Assembly (NCBI GenBank): GCA_021819565.1
Contig: JAKAQV010000002.1
Span: 1 to 37,483, forward strand
Direction: 5' to 3'
Length of the DNA: 37,483 bases
Origin: a bacterium
GTDB lineage: Bacteria > Elusimicrobiota > Elusimicrobia > UBA1565 > UBA9628
Made by a program: the position numbers and the translations under genes
Notes under the pieces: model-generated
The model's database searches: none
What the model was told of the DNA's origin: nothing
The model's input: only the letters and a program-made list of their open reading frames with translations
In this document: piece after piece, positions 1 through 6,926 of the stretch
How the letters are laid out: each line of letters begins with the position of its first letter
Numbering within the stretch: the first letter of the stretch is position 1

Positions 1-528
1 ATCATAAATAAAGGGTTCTCCTCCCGTGAAATAGAAGCGCCTGACTCCGAGATCGAAAGCTTCGTCAATCGCTTTTAAATAAAAGTCTTTGCTCTCTCCT
101 TTCTCGCCGTGGGGGTCGGAGGAAACCAGGCAATGAGAACAGGACAGATTGCAGGTTTGAAGAAGATGTATCCAAAACTCTTTCAATTTTCCCATCTTTA
201 AATGTCGTGCGCGTCCTTCATAAGGGGGGCGATTGAAGGGCTTTGGGGAAATAATTTCTTTTCTTTCGGCTTCGCGCAAAAAAGAGTGGATGTCCCGCCA
301 GGTTTTTCCATAGTCCAAGCCGGTTTTTTGGGAGTAAAGCCTTAAAATTTCAGAGACTGGATTTTTCCCATCGATAAGATCCAAAATATTTTTCCCTCGC
401 TCATCGGTCGAGACCCAGTTTGGAGAATCAGGGTCAAGGGCGAAATAAAGCCCGTCTTTTTGCCAGCAGTGAAGCTCTGGCTTGTAAAAAATCGTGTCGG
501 CTTTGATTTCAATGAGTTGTGTTTCCAT
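1..528 (-). CDS. Radical SAM protein with N-terminal PqqD-like domain (partial)
   Basis: The first 176 codons of a gene that runs off the left edge. Residues about 10-95 look like a PqqD/RiPP-recognition-type winged-helix region. They are followed by the radical SAM cluster motif CNLSCSHC (Cys126, Cys130, Cys133, the CX3CX2C that binds the 4Fe-4S cluster) and the SAM-binding GGEP at 169-172. The family uses S-adenosylmethionine and a reduced iron-sulfur cluster for radical chemistry; the N-terminal domain suggests peptide modification of the PqqE/SPASM kind, but the C-terminal half is missing. ATG at 528 is supported by AGGAG 8 nt upstream. It lies 19 nt behind the PiT gene on the same strand, so the two are probably co-transcribed. 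The substrate is unknown, and no precursor peptide is visible on this side. Confidence 0.8.
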   Translation of the reverse strand, partial: METQLIEIKADTIFYKPELHCWQKDGLYFALDPDSPNWVSTDERGKNILDLIDGKNPVSEILRLYSQKTGLDYGKTWRDIHSFLREAERKEIISPKPFNRPPYEGRARHLKMGKLKEFWIHLLQTCNLSCSHCLVSSDPHGEKGESKDFYLKAIDEAFDLGVRRFYFTGGEPFIYD

Positions 529-547
529 GTATTTTCTCCTGTATTCC

Positions 548-1534
548 TTATTTTAATTTTTTAAAAGCCCAATAAGCCGCCATGCCCATCATCCCGGAGA
601 CTGGCAATGTAATGACCCATGCCGCTAATATCTCGCCCACCGTTTTCCAATCGATGGTCTTTTCTCCGTTGCGGAGGCCGATTCCCATGATGCCGCCGCT
701 GGCGACATGAGTTGTCGACATAGGCCAACCTGCGATTGCACCTATGATGACCAACATGGATGTCGCGAGATTGGCGGCAAAACCTTCCAGATGGTCCATT
801 TGTGTAATCTTCTCGGCGAGTGTTTTCGTCACCTGTAGACCCATGGCGATTGCTCCCGAGGCCATTGCGGTGGCTAGAATCAGAAAAAACCACTTTGGCG
901 CGATATGAGTTTGAGGGTCGAGGATATAGTAGAAGATAAACCCGAAGGCGGCGATTTTTGGAGTATCGTTGAGCCCACGCGCGAAGCCGCTTGACATCGC
1001 GCTCATCCAATGCGCCCAGTGACAGTTGAGACAATATTTTTTGCGGCAGAGCCAAAACAATCCCTGAAAGATCAAACGGGCCGCGACAAAAGCGGCGATG
1101 GGGGAAACAAGGAGCGGCAGGACCACATTTCGCGTTAGACTTGACCAGAAGACGTTGCGAAAGCCAAAGGCGTAGACGCCAGTCAAAATGACGCTGCCTA
1201 CGATGGCGTGAGTGGTAGAGACTGGAAGTCCGATTTTCGTCGCCATCAGAATCCAGAGAATGGCTCCGGCGAGAACCGCTAAGGCGAAAATTTCGTTGAT
1301 TTTAATATGCGGAGACAGCATTCCTCTGGTGAAAAGGAGAGTCATCTTGACGGCCCAGGCGGAAGCGAGGATCGCTCCCGCGGCAGTACTCAGGGCGACA
1401 AGGATCACGGCCCTCTTGTAACTTGACTCACCGCTTCCGACCAAGGTGGCGATGGACTTTGATATATCGTTGGCGCCGTTGACGAAAGCGAGAGCTGCCG
1501 CGCCAGTTATTCCTAGAAGCGTGGTCAAGTCCAT
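548..1534 (-). CDS. PiT-family inorganic phosphate transporter
   Basis: A 328-residue polytopic membrane protein for low-affinity cation-coupled phosphate uptake. The PiT signature occurs twice, as expected of the family's internal duplication: GANDISKS near residue 20, then GLPVSTTHAIVG in the N-half and GWPMSTTHVASGG in the C-half. PiT proteins carry metal-phosphate complexes, so they can also move divalent metals. I chose ATG at 1534 because the family's N-terminal helix and GAND motif begin just after it; GTG at 1540 is an alternative. No Shine-Dalgarno is seen. The ECF-like promoter at 1546-1574 would start transcription within a few bases of the ATG, so the message may be nearly leaderless. 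The radical SAM gene follows. The divergent neighbour is the ECF sigma gene. Confidence 0.88.
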   Translation of the reverse strand: MDLTTLLGITGAAALAFVNGANDISKSIATLVGSGESSYKRAVILVALSTAAGAILASAWAVKMTLLFTRGMLSPHIKINEIFALAVLAGAILWILMATKIGLPVSTTHAIVGSVILTGVYAFGFRNVFWSSLTRNVVLPLLVSPIAAFVAARLIFQGLFWLCRKKYCLNCHWAHWMSAMSSGFARGLNDTPKIAAFGFIFYYILDPQTHIAPKWFFLILATAMASGAIAMGLQVTKTLAEKITQMDHLEGFAANLATSMLVIIGAIAGWPMSTTHVASGGIMGIGLRNGEKTIDWKTVGEILAAWVITLPVSGMMGMAAYWAFKKLK

Positions 1535-1545
1535 GGTCACACAAG

Positions 1546-1574
1546 TAAGTCGGACAAATTTGTAAAATGTTACA
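1546..1574 (-). promoter_or_regulatory. Candidate ECF-type promoter for the PiT gene
   Basis: Read on the minus strand: TGTAAC at 1574-1569, 17 nt, then GACTTA at 1551-1546; the match to the bufA upstream site extends to TGTAACATTT-N13-GACTTA. GTAAC-type -35 boxes and CGA/GAC-type -10 boxes at 16-17 nt spacing are typical of ECF sigma factors. The site lies beside an ECF sigma gene. That it acts as a promoter is inferred. Confidence 0.6.
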
Positions 1575-1575
1575 A
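1560..1575. repeat. Inverted repeat TTGTAA-N4-TTACAA in the sigma/PiT divergent spacer
   Basis: A perfect 6-bp inverted repeat with a 4-nt centre lies in the 45-nt spacer between the two divergent start codons. It overlaps the candidate -35 box of the PiT promoter. It could be an operator, or the symmetry could be incidental to the -35 box. Confidence 0.45.
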
Positions 1576-1579
1576 CCCT

Positions 1580-2170
1580 ATGCCAACCGATATCTCTAAA
1601 GACGATATCCGGGCTCTCAAGGAGGGCCGGGACGGCGCGATGGCAGAATTGGTCAACTCCCATACTCAGACGCTTTTGGCCGTGAGTTTTGCCATGGGGT
1701 TTTCCCAAGCCGACGCCGAGGAACTCGCACAGGAAACCTTCGCGGCCTTCTTAAGTGCGCTTGATCGCTTTGAAGGGCGATCCCAAATTAAGACCTATCT
1801 TGTCGGAATCCTTTATAATAAGGCCGCGGATTTCCGCCGAAAAAGCTATCGCGAGGAAAGCCTTGACAAAATTCAAGATGACTTTGAAAAGCGTTTTAAC
1901 GAGAGCGGCCTGTGGTCTCGCCCTCCCTTGGGCCCAGAGGAAAGCGTCTTGACCGGAGAGATCAAGGAATTGATCGCGCAATGTGCCGAGGGCTTGACCT
2001 TAAGCCAAAAAACGGCGTTTTTCCTTCGGGAATCGGAGGGAGAGTCCTCCGAGGATATCTGTAACATTTTGGGCGTTTCCTATACCAATTTACGGGTGCT
2101 TCTCTACAGAGCCCGCATCAAGCTGCGGGAGTGCCTGGAAAAGAAATGGGAAAGCGGGAAACATGATTAA
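1580..2170 (+). CDS. ECF-family RNA polymerase sigma factor
   Basis: A 196-residue sigma-70 family protein with only the two ECF domains. Region 2 lies at about 25-95, including the ADAEELAQETFAAFL helix and the SQIKTYLVGILYNKAADFRR segment. Region 4 lies at about 125-190, with a helix-turn-helix around EDICNILGVSYTNLRVLLYRAR. It redirects RNA polymerase to a small stress regulon. It overlaps the zinc-finger anti-sigma gene by 8 nt, the usual pairing. ATG at 1580 gives a normal N-terminus but has no Shine-Dalgarno; the start may be leaderless. The likely targets, from the shared motif, are the PiT and bufA promoters. Caulobacter SigF, another ECF factor, is known to control bufferin genes, which supports this reading. 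Confidence 0.85.
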   Translation: MPTDISKDDIRALKEGRDGAMAELVNSHTQTLLAVSFAMGFSQADAEELAQETFAAFLSALDRFEGRSQIKTYLVGILYNKAADFRRKSYREESLDKIQDDFEKRFNESGLWSRPPLGPEESVLTGEIKELIAQCAEGLTLSQKTAFFLRESEGESSEDICNILGVSYTNLRVLLYRARIKLRECLEKKWESGKHD

Positions 2171-2414
2171 ACGCCTGATGCCGTCTTGTCGGGAGGTGTC
2201 CGAGAAAGTTCTTGTCGGAGAACTTTTCAATGCGCCCTTACTTCAGCGCGGGCTTTTGCGCCTGCATTTGATGTTATGCGAGCATTGCCGGCGCTTTTCG
2301 CGGCAATTAGAGATGATTTCTAAAACGGTAGAAGAAATAGCTCGGCCCCAGCTTGACCCGCGCGTAGTTAAAGCCGCCAAGCGTCGTATTCTGGAACATC
2401 TCAAACCGAAATGA
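2163..2414 (+). CDS. Zinc-finger (zf-HC2 type) anti-sigma factor
   Basis: An 83-residue protein with Cys9 and the ZAS-type signature His35-X3-Cys39-X2-Cys42, which in this family binds zinc and clamps the partner ECF sigma until a thiol-oxidising or metal signal releases it. No transmembrane segment follows the zinc finger, so it looks like a soluble, cytoplasmic, RsrA/ChrR-like form. It overlaps the sigma gene by 8 nt and the redoxin gene by 4 nt (ATGA), so the three are translationally coupled. The adjacent thiol-active redoxin suggests that thiol state or a soft metal is the signal; that is inference. Confidence 0.75.
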   Translation: MIKRLMPSCREVSEKVLVGELFNAPLLQRGLLRLHLMLCEHCRRFSRQLEMISKTVEEIARPQLDPRVVKAAKRRILEHLKPK

Positions 2415-2914
2415 AAAAACTTTTTTGGAAAACTTTTATTCGCGCGAGGTTTTTGTTTCATCCCTATCAAGGCGTCAAACTTGGAGAGGCCATTCCAGAC
2501 TTTACCTTGCGCGACTTAAAAGGGCGGCCTTACACCTTGTCCTCTTATTTTCTTCAGAAATCCGTCGTCTTATGGTTTACCAATCTGTGTTCTACTTGTC
2601 AGGAAAGGATCGGTTTTTTGCAGAATATTTATCAATCGAACCGCGAACATCTCGAGGTGTTGGCGATTTCAACCTTGGGCACGGATCAAAGCGCGCCGGA
2701 GCGGGTTTTGAGGGATCATCGTTTTGATTTTCCTTTGCTCTCAGACCCTGCGGACTGGCTGGGAAAAACCTTGGGCTTGGCTCATCCGGGCGGCGCCTGC
2801 CCCATGTACAACGTGTTGATCTTGGACAAAAAAGGCGGGGCTACCTTCAAACATCACCTTTCCGCCGTCAGCGACGAAAAATTCCTGGAAGCCGTGAAAG
2901 CGTCGGTTGTGTGA
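2411..2914 (+). CDS. AhpC/TSA-TlpA-like redoxin
   Basis: A 167-residue thioredoxin-fold protein. PDFTLRDLKGRPYTLSSY at 29-46 is the typical redoxin opening, followed by the active-site region WFTNLCSTCQE with Cys60 and Cys63 (CXXC). A further Cys lies in GGACPMYN near 128. No convincing signal peptide is visible; the N-terminus is basic and aromatic. The CXXC spacing favours a thiol-disulfide reductase over a one-Cys peroxiredoxin, though a bacterioferritin-comigratory-like peroxidase is possible. It is the third gene of the sigma/anti-sigma operon, starting in an ATGA overlap. It may consume the oxidant or reset the anti-sigma thiols. Confidence 0.7.
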   Translation: MKKLFWKTFIRARFLFHPYQGVKLGEAIPDFTLRDLKGRPYTLSSYFLQKSVVLWFTNLCSTCQERIGFLQNIYQSNREHLEVLAISTLGTDQSAPERVLRDHRFDFPLLSDPADWLGKTLGLAHPGGACPMYNVLILDKKGGATFKHHLSAVSDEKFLEAVKASVV

Positions 2915-3014
2915 ACTACTCATTTCGCGGCAAAATTTTCCGCTTGATCCATCCATAGTTTCTGGCGCCTTGGGGCGGGAAATTGGCGGTGAAGTCCATG
3001 CGCAGGGGTTGAGA

Positions 3015-3848
3015 CTATGGAAAAACTAACCGCTTTAGAACTCCCGAGGAAATCCAATCGCGAATCCAGACTTGGATAGCGCCGGGCTTGACCTGGAACT
3101 TGCGGGAATTCTCGAGGAAATCGCAGAGATTTCCCAAAGAAGCGCCGCCGCGGAGTCTCTTGAGGGCCGTAGATTCCTCAAGCCCAAGAGCCCGAACCTG
3201 GACCCATTGATGATCGCGGACAATCAAAAGAGAACGCTCGCTTTTTTTAATTTTGAGGCTTCTCTTTTTGGCTCTCGCCAGCATTCGTTCATTCCACAGA
3301 CGATCGACGTCCCAATCGAGTTCAATAAATCGTACGCTGGGGTCAAGAATAAATCTCGCCTTCGGCCAGGATTTTTCCGGAATTTGGCGCAGCGACTCTA
3401 GGTTTAAGGGGGAAAGCCTGTCGCGATAAAGGCACGAGAGAACTTCCCATTCCAATCGGGATAAATCGGCGAGGAAGCCAAACTTTCTATTGAGAGGATG
3501 CCGGGATACAAATTTCGGCAAGCGCTCGCCGATAAGGGAAATATTTTTAAAGCGGGAGGGGTGGTCCTTGAGATAATCCGCGATCAGATGGCGAAAATTT
3601 TTATCGCCTAAGAACTCTTTAAGCGTTGGGAAGTCAGAACCCAATGATTCGAGTATGCGCAGGAAATAAGCGTCGCAATAAACGCCGAGGCGTTCCCGCG
3701 CCGAAACCGCGGAGGTTTCAGCGAGAAAATGAGGCAGAAATTGAACCGATGGATTCGACAAAGCGTTGTTGACGCCTCCAGAGTCGGTTAGAATCTTTTG
3801 CAGGCTTTCCTGTAGTTTAGACCAGGGCGGCGCAATCTCGCTTGCCAA
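3015..3848 (-). CDS. bufC: BufC/HvfC-type (DUF2063) partner protein
   Basis: A 277-residue protein with the DUF2063 'putative DNA-binding domain' N-terminus (about 8-95: repeated helices including ERLGVYCDAYFLRILESLGSDFP). The C-terminal part resembles the HvfC/BufC partners of MNIO enzymes. In characterised systems this partner presents the precursor peptide to the DUF692 enzyme and is not a DNA-binding regulator. It starts with TTG at 3848, supported by AGGAGG 7 nt upstream, and overlaps bufB by 32 nt, so the two are translationally coupled. Identification rests on family resemblance plus the precursor-MNIO-partner order. Confidence 0.8.
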   Translation of the reverse strand: MASEIAPPWSKLQESLQKILTDSGGVNNALSNPSVQFLPHFLAETSAVSARERLGVYCDAYFLRILESLGSDFPTLKEFLGDKNFRHLIADYLKDHPSRFKNISLIGERLPKFVSRHPLNRKFGFLADLSRLEWEVLSCLYRDRLSPLNLESLRQIPEKSWPKARFILDPSVRFIELDWDVDRLWNERMLARAKKRSLKIKKSERSLLIVRDHQWVQVRALGLEESTALKRLRGGASLGNLCDFLENSRKFQVKPGAIQVWIRDWISSGVLKRLVFP

Positions 3849-4716
3849 GAATTTTCCTCCTTATTTTTTCGGCGCGCGCGGCCTCTTTTTCAAGGACGCC
3901 AAACGGCGGAATTTTGTCGTCCCACTCAATCAATGTCGGGACATCGCCAAACAGGCGCACGGCCTCGCCGTAGAGTTCCCAGACGGGATCCGACACCGGA
4001 TGATCGTGGGTGTCAATCAAAAGATTGCCGCAATGAGAATAACCAGCCAGATGCATTTGAATGACCCTGTCGGCGGGAATATTTCTCAGGTATTCAACGG
4101 GATCAAAGCCGTGGTTTTTCGCGCTGACATAAACATTGTTAATGTCTAAAAGAATGCCGCAGCCGGCTTGACGAGCGGCCTCGGCTAAAAACTCCCATTC
4201 CGGCATCTGGGAATGGCGAAACGCCAGATAGGTGGACGGGTTTTCCAAGGCGAAGGGCCGTCCCAAAATATCTTGAATCTGGGCGGCGCGAGAAGAAATT
4301 AAATTCAAGCCTTCCGCCGTATACGGCAAGGGCAATAGATCGTGGAGGTTTTGGCCCCTAACTCCGGTCCAACAAAGATGATCGGTGACATGGGGAGAGT
4401 CGATGCGGTCGGCCAGGCGTTTTAAGGCGTTTAAATAATTTTTATCAAGCGGGTCGGCCGAACCGATGTTGAGTGAAACCCCGTGAAGAACGATGGGATA
4501 ATTTCGCCGCGCTTCTTCCAAAATTTCCAGCGGCCTTCCTCCTTGATCGCCCCGCAGTCCCATATAGTTCTCGGAAATCACCTCAAACCAAGGGACGGCG
4601 GGGCGTCGGGACAGGACATGATCGTAATGAACCGAGCGCAGGCCGACTCCGACGCCGCAAACGATTTTTTTATCGCGGAATGCCTGGGCTTTGGTTTTGA
4701 TCCTATCCTGATTCAT
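3817..4716 (-). CDS. bufB: MNIO (DUF692) multinuclear non-heme iron enzyme, BufB-type
   Basis: A 299-residue TIM-barrel enzyme of the DUF692/MNIO family, related to MbnB and TglH. The expected metal-ligand and active-site blocks appear in order: VLHGVSLNIG, HVTDHLCW, ENPSTYLAF, DINNVYVS, MHLAGYS, DTHDHPV and LIEWDD. MNIOs use O2 and a di- or tri-iron centre to oxidise cysteines in a precursor peptide; for bufferins the reported product is thiooxazole, which binds copper. ATG at 4716 lies 5 nt after the bufA stop and has only a weak Shine-Dalgarno, implying translational coupling to bufA. Confidence 0.92.
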   Translation of the reverse strand: MNQDRIKTKAQAFRDKKIVCGVGVGLRSVHYDHVLSRRPAVPWFEVISENYMGLRGDQGGRPLEILEEARRNYPIVLHGVSLNIGSADPLDKNYLNALKRLADRIDSPHVTDHLCWTGVRGQNLHDLLPLPYTAEGLNLISSRAAQIQDILGRPFALENPSTYLAFRHSQMPEWEFLAEAARQAGCGILLDINNVYVSAKNHGFDPVEYLRNIPADRVIQMHLAGYSHCGNLLIDTHDHPVSDPVWELYGEAVRLFGDVPTLIEWDDKIPPFGVLEKEAARAEKIRRKILGKRDCAALV

Positions 4717-4721
4717 TAGGT

Positions 4722-5024
4722 CTATTGTCCGCTCATCTTTTTCATCGGCATGCTCATTTTTTTGACGGGTTTAAGGGAGCCGCCTTCTATGTTCTCGCAG
4801 GATTTCGCGGGCATGGCGAGCCACCCCTGCCCCTTGCAGCTGTTTTTGCCGGCGCACATATGTCCCTTGCCCATGCAGCTTGCGTGCCCCTTGCATTTGT
4901 TGACGCCGTAGCAGTGAACCAGCTTCGGCGCTTTTTTTGCCGCCGCCGGAACCGCCATCAACGCCGCTCCCATCAGCCCCGCGACCGCGGCGCTTAACAA
5001 CGCTTTGTTCTTTTTCTTGTCCAT
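4722..5024 (-). CDS. bufA: BufA2-type periplasmic bufferin metallophore precursor
   Basis: A 100-residue RiPP precursor. Residues 1-29 form a Sec signal (basic KKKNK, hydrophobic AAVAGLMGAALMAV, AAA cleavage region). The mature part carries six cysteines (38, 44, 50, 57, 63, 76) in the bufferin pattern CYGVNKCKGHASC...CAGKNSCKGQGW. Known bufferins are modified on Cys by BufB/BufC, exported, and chelate copper. Unusually the C-terminus is Met- and Lys-rich (Met90, 92, 94, 97), which could add soft-metal ligands. ATG is preceded by AAAGGAGG. It heads the bufABC set and has its own candidate ECF promoter at 5086-5114. Its position downstream of mer genes suggests a soft-metal role beyond copper (inference). 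Confidence 0.88.
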   Translation of the reverse strand: MDKKKNKALLSAAVAGLMGAALMAVPAAAKKAPKLVHCYGVNKCKGHASCMGKGHMCAGKNSCKGQGWLAMPAKSCENIEGGSLKPVKKMSMPMKKMSGQ

Positions 5025-5085
5025 TGATCCTCCTTTATTTTTTATTTTAGGATTTTAAGCTAAGCTCAAGATGTCCAGCTTAAGA

Positions 5086-5114
5086 TAAGTCTGTTCTGAT
5101 CCTCAAATGTTACA
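5086..5114 (-). promoter_or_regulatory. Candidate ECF-type promoter for bufABC
   Basis: On the minus strand TGTAAC (5114-5109), 17 nt, GACTTA (5091-5086), identical in sequence and spacing to the site upstream of the PiT gene, and sharing four further bases after the -35 box. The start of transcription would fall near 5078, leaving a leader of about 55 nt before the bufA ATG. The 150-nt gap between the glutaredoxin-like gene and bufA contains no other gene that I can support. Confidence 0.62.
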
Positions 5115-5174
5115 GTTTCCGCGTTGATTTTTGGTTTCTCGGAAATATTCATCACGGAATTTTCTCCGTTGCGC

Positions 5175-5453
5175 TTAGCAACACTTCCTGCCGATCCCTG
5201 CGGCTTCAAGTTCGTCTGTTTTGACCGCATCTTGGCGGCAGCAGTCAAGCAACTGGCCGTTGACGACGATGGCCGGAAGCCTCGTGATGCCGTATTCTTC
5301 GGCTTTGTTGCGGCATTCATCGGTCTTGCAGCCCTTGTTGAGGTCGTAGACCACGACCTCGCAGTTGGGGCAGGAAGCGGCGTTGACCTTTTTGACCGCG
5401 TCCTCGCAGACAGAACATCCCGCCGTGAATATCTCAACCTTTCTTTTTTCCAT
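5175..5453 (-). CDS. Cys-rich glutaredoxin/thioredoxin-like protein
   Basis: A 92-residue small thioredoxin-fold protein. VEIFTAGCSVCEDA places Cys13 and Cys16 in the active-site CXXC, and RLPAIVVNGQ gives the cis-proline at about 60. It carries eight more cysteines: a second CXXC (28, 31), 42 and 47, vicinal 71-72 and a terminal pair 91-92. The terminal CC echoes the CC near the end of MerA, just upstream. Likely roles are thiol reduction or passing Hg(II) or another soft metal between carriers. It lies 21 nt after merA with a strong Shine-Dalgarno (AGGAGG), so it is the last mer-operon gene before the buf genes. Exact substrate unknown. Confidence 0.72.
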   Translation of the reverse strand: MEKRKVEIFTAGCSVCEDAVKKVNAASCPNCEVVVYDLNKGCKTDECRNKAEEYGITRLPAIVVNGQLLDCCRQDAVKTDELEAAGIGRKCC

Positions 5454-5474
5454 TTTTCCTTCCTCCTTTCGTTT

Positions 5475-6926
5475 TCATTCCGCGCAGCAGGAAAGTTTCG
5501 TCGCGTCTTTAAAGAATCCCTGAGCGCAAATTTTGAGGGCCTCGGATAAAGTCGGATAGACGTGCAGCGTGTCAGTCAAGTCTTTTGCCGTGGCGCCGAA
5601 TTTCAAGGCCATGACCGCCTCATGAATCAAGTCGCCGGCCTGAGCCCCGAGAATATGGACGCCCAAGAGTTTAAGGCTTTTCTCTTCGGCGACGATCTTA
5701 ATGAGTCCGCGTTCGTTGAGCATCACCTCGGCCCGTGGAATCCAGTGAAAATCAAGAACGCTGGTTCGGACCTTGAGGCCGCGCGCCTTGGCCTGTTCTT
5801 CTTTAAGACCCACCGAGGCGAGTTCCGGATCGGTGAAGATCGCGTAGGGAACGACATCGTAATTAATCTTTCGCTCGCAGCAGTCTTCAAGAGCGTTTTG
5901 AGCCGCCACCGCGCCTTGATAGGCGGCGGTATAGACGAATTGATAGGGCCCGACGCAATCGCCGGCGGCAAAGACGCCGTCAACCGATGTTCGCATCAGA
6001 TCATCGGTTTTGATGTATCCTCGCGGGTCCATGGCCACTCCAATGGCCTCAAGACCCATTTCCCGGGTATTGGGCCGCCGTCCAGTCGCTACAATCAGAG
6101 CCTCGGCAGAAAATTCTTTTTTTGCGTCGTTTGGCATTTCCGAGATGATGACGATTTTTTCTCCCTTCTGTTTTGCCGCGACTATCTTGGAACAAGTGCA
6201 AATGCCGATGTCCTCTTCTTTCAAATATTTCTCAAGGGCTTTGGATATTTCCGGCTCTTCCAAGGGAGCCACGCGCCCCATGATTTCATGAATGGAGACG
6301 TTCACTCCAAAGCGCGAAAACATTTGCGCGAGTTCCAGCCCCACCGCGTTGGCGCCCAAGACGATCATGGATTTTGGCAGTTTTTTAAGATTTAACGCCT
6401 CCGTGCTGGTGAGATAGGAGACATTGTTTAAGCCTTCAATGGGCGGAATAAAGGCGGAAGAACCCGTCGCGACGATGATTTTGCGCGCGTGAATTTCGGT
6501 TCCGCTGGCGTCAATTGTGTTGGGCGATTTGAGCTTCGCCCTCCGCGGGATAAAGCTGATGTTTTTATGATGGCGGAGAATATCCCAGTATTTGGCGTTT
6601 CGAGCCCAATCGAGAAGACTGTCTTTCTTTTTAATGAGGCTCGCGAAATCAAGAGAAGAGCGCTTGAGCGAAAACCCGGGAAAGGGGTTTGATTCGGCCA
6701 GATGATAAATCTCGGCCGCTCGTATGAGATGCTTGGAGGGCACGCATCCGCGGTTAAGGCAGGTTCCTCCAATGACGCCTTCCTCAATAATAGCCACCTT
6801 GGCGCCAAGTTCCGAGCCTTTGATGGCTGCGGCAAACGCTCCCGAGCCGCCACCGATGACGGCGAGGTCAAATTCCGTTTTGCCGTCCCAAAATTGACCG
6901 TTTTCGCTTCCGTTATTTTCTTTCAT
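5475..6926 (-). CDS. merA: Mercuric reductase (core form lacking NmerA)
   Basis: A 483-residue FAD-dependent disulfide oxidoreductase that reduces Hg(II) to Hg(0) with NADPH. It shows the FAD Rossmann motif VIGGGSGAFAA (22-32), the redox pair in GGTCLNRGCVPSK (Cys56, Cys61), an NAD(P)-binding segment (MIVLGANAVGLELAQMFSRFG), the second FAD motif (GVFAAGDC) and the dimer-interface domain. The C-terminal LSCCAE (Cys480, Cys481) is the vicinal pair that takes Hg(II) in MerA and is absent from ordinary lipoamide dehydrogenases. The N-terminal heavy-metal domain found in many MerA proteins is missing; here an HMA domain is fused to MerT instead. ATG at 6926 overlaps merTP by 14 nt and has AGGAG upstream. 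Confidence 0.93.
   Translation of the reverse strand: MKENNGSENGQFWDGKTEFDLAVIGGGSGAFAAAIKGSELGAKVAIIEEGVIGGTCLNRGCVPSKHLIRAAEIYHLAESNPFPGFSLKRSSLDFASLIKKKDSLLDWARNAKYWDILRHHKNISFIPRRAKLKSPNTIDASGTEIHARKIIVATGSSAFIPPIEGLNNVSYLTSTEALNLKKLPKSMIVLGANAVGLELAQMFSRFGVNVSIHEIMGRVAPLEEPEISKALEKYLKEEDIGICTCSKIVAAKQKGEKIVIISEMPNDAKKEFSAEALIVATGRRPNTREMGLEAIGVAMDPRGYIKTDDLMRTSVDGVFAAGDCVGPYQFVYTAAYQGAVAAQNALEDCCERKINYDVVPYAIFTDPELASVGLKEEQAKARGLKVRTSVLDFHWIPRAEVMLNERGLIKIVAEEKSLKLLGVHILGAQAGDLIHEAVMALKFGATAKDLTDTLHVYPTLSEALKICAQGFFKDATKLSCCAE

Noticed and set aside
2060-2069. A third TGTAACATTT inside the sigma gene, on the plus strand
   Set aside because: It encodes part of the conserved ICNIL region and no GACTTA-like box follows at the right spacing, so I treat it as coding coincidence.
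2916-2999. A 27-residue minus-strand ORF after bufC
   Set aside because: No Shine-Dalgarno and no recognisable family; the 100-nt convergent gap otherwise holds nothing I can support, only a weak GCGG/CCGC palindrome without a T-tract.
5066-5152. A 28-codon minus-strand ORF in the gap before bufA
   Set aside because: It spans the candidate ECF promoter, has a poorly spaced ribosome-binding site and resembles nothing I know.
5066-5437. 123-residue minus-strand ORF overlapping the glutaredoxin-like gene
   Set aside because: Ser/Arg/Thr-rich composition typical of an out-of-frame shadow; the overlapping gene has clear motifs and a Shine-Dalgarno.
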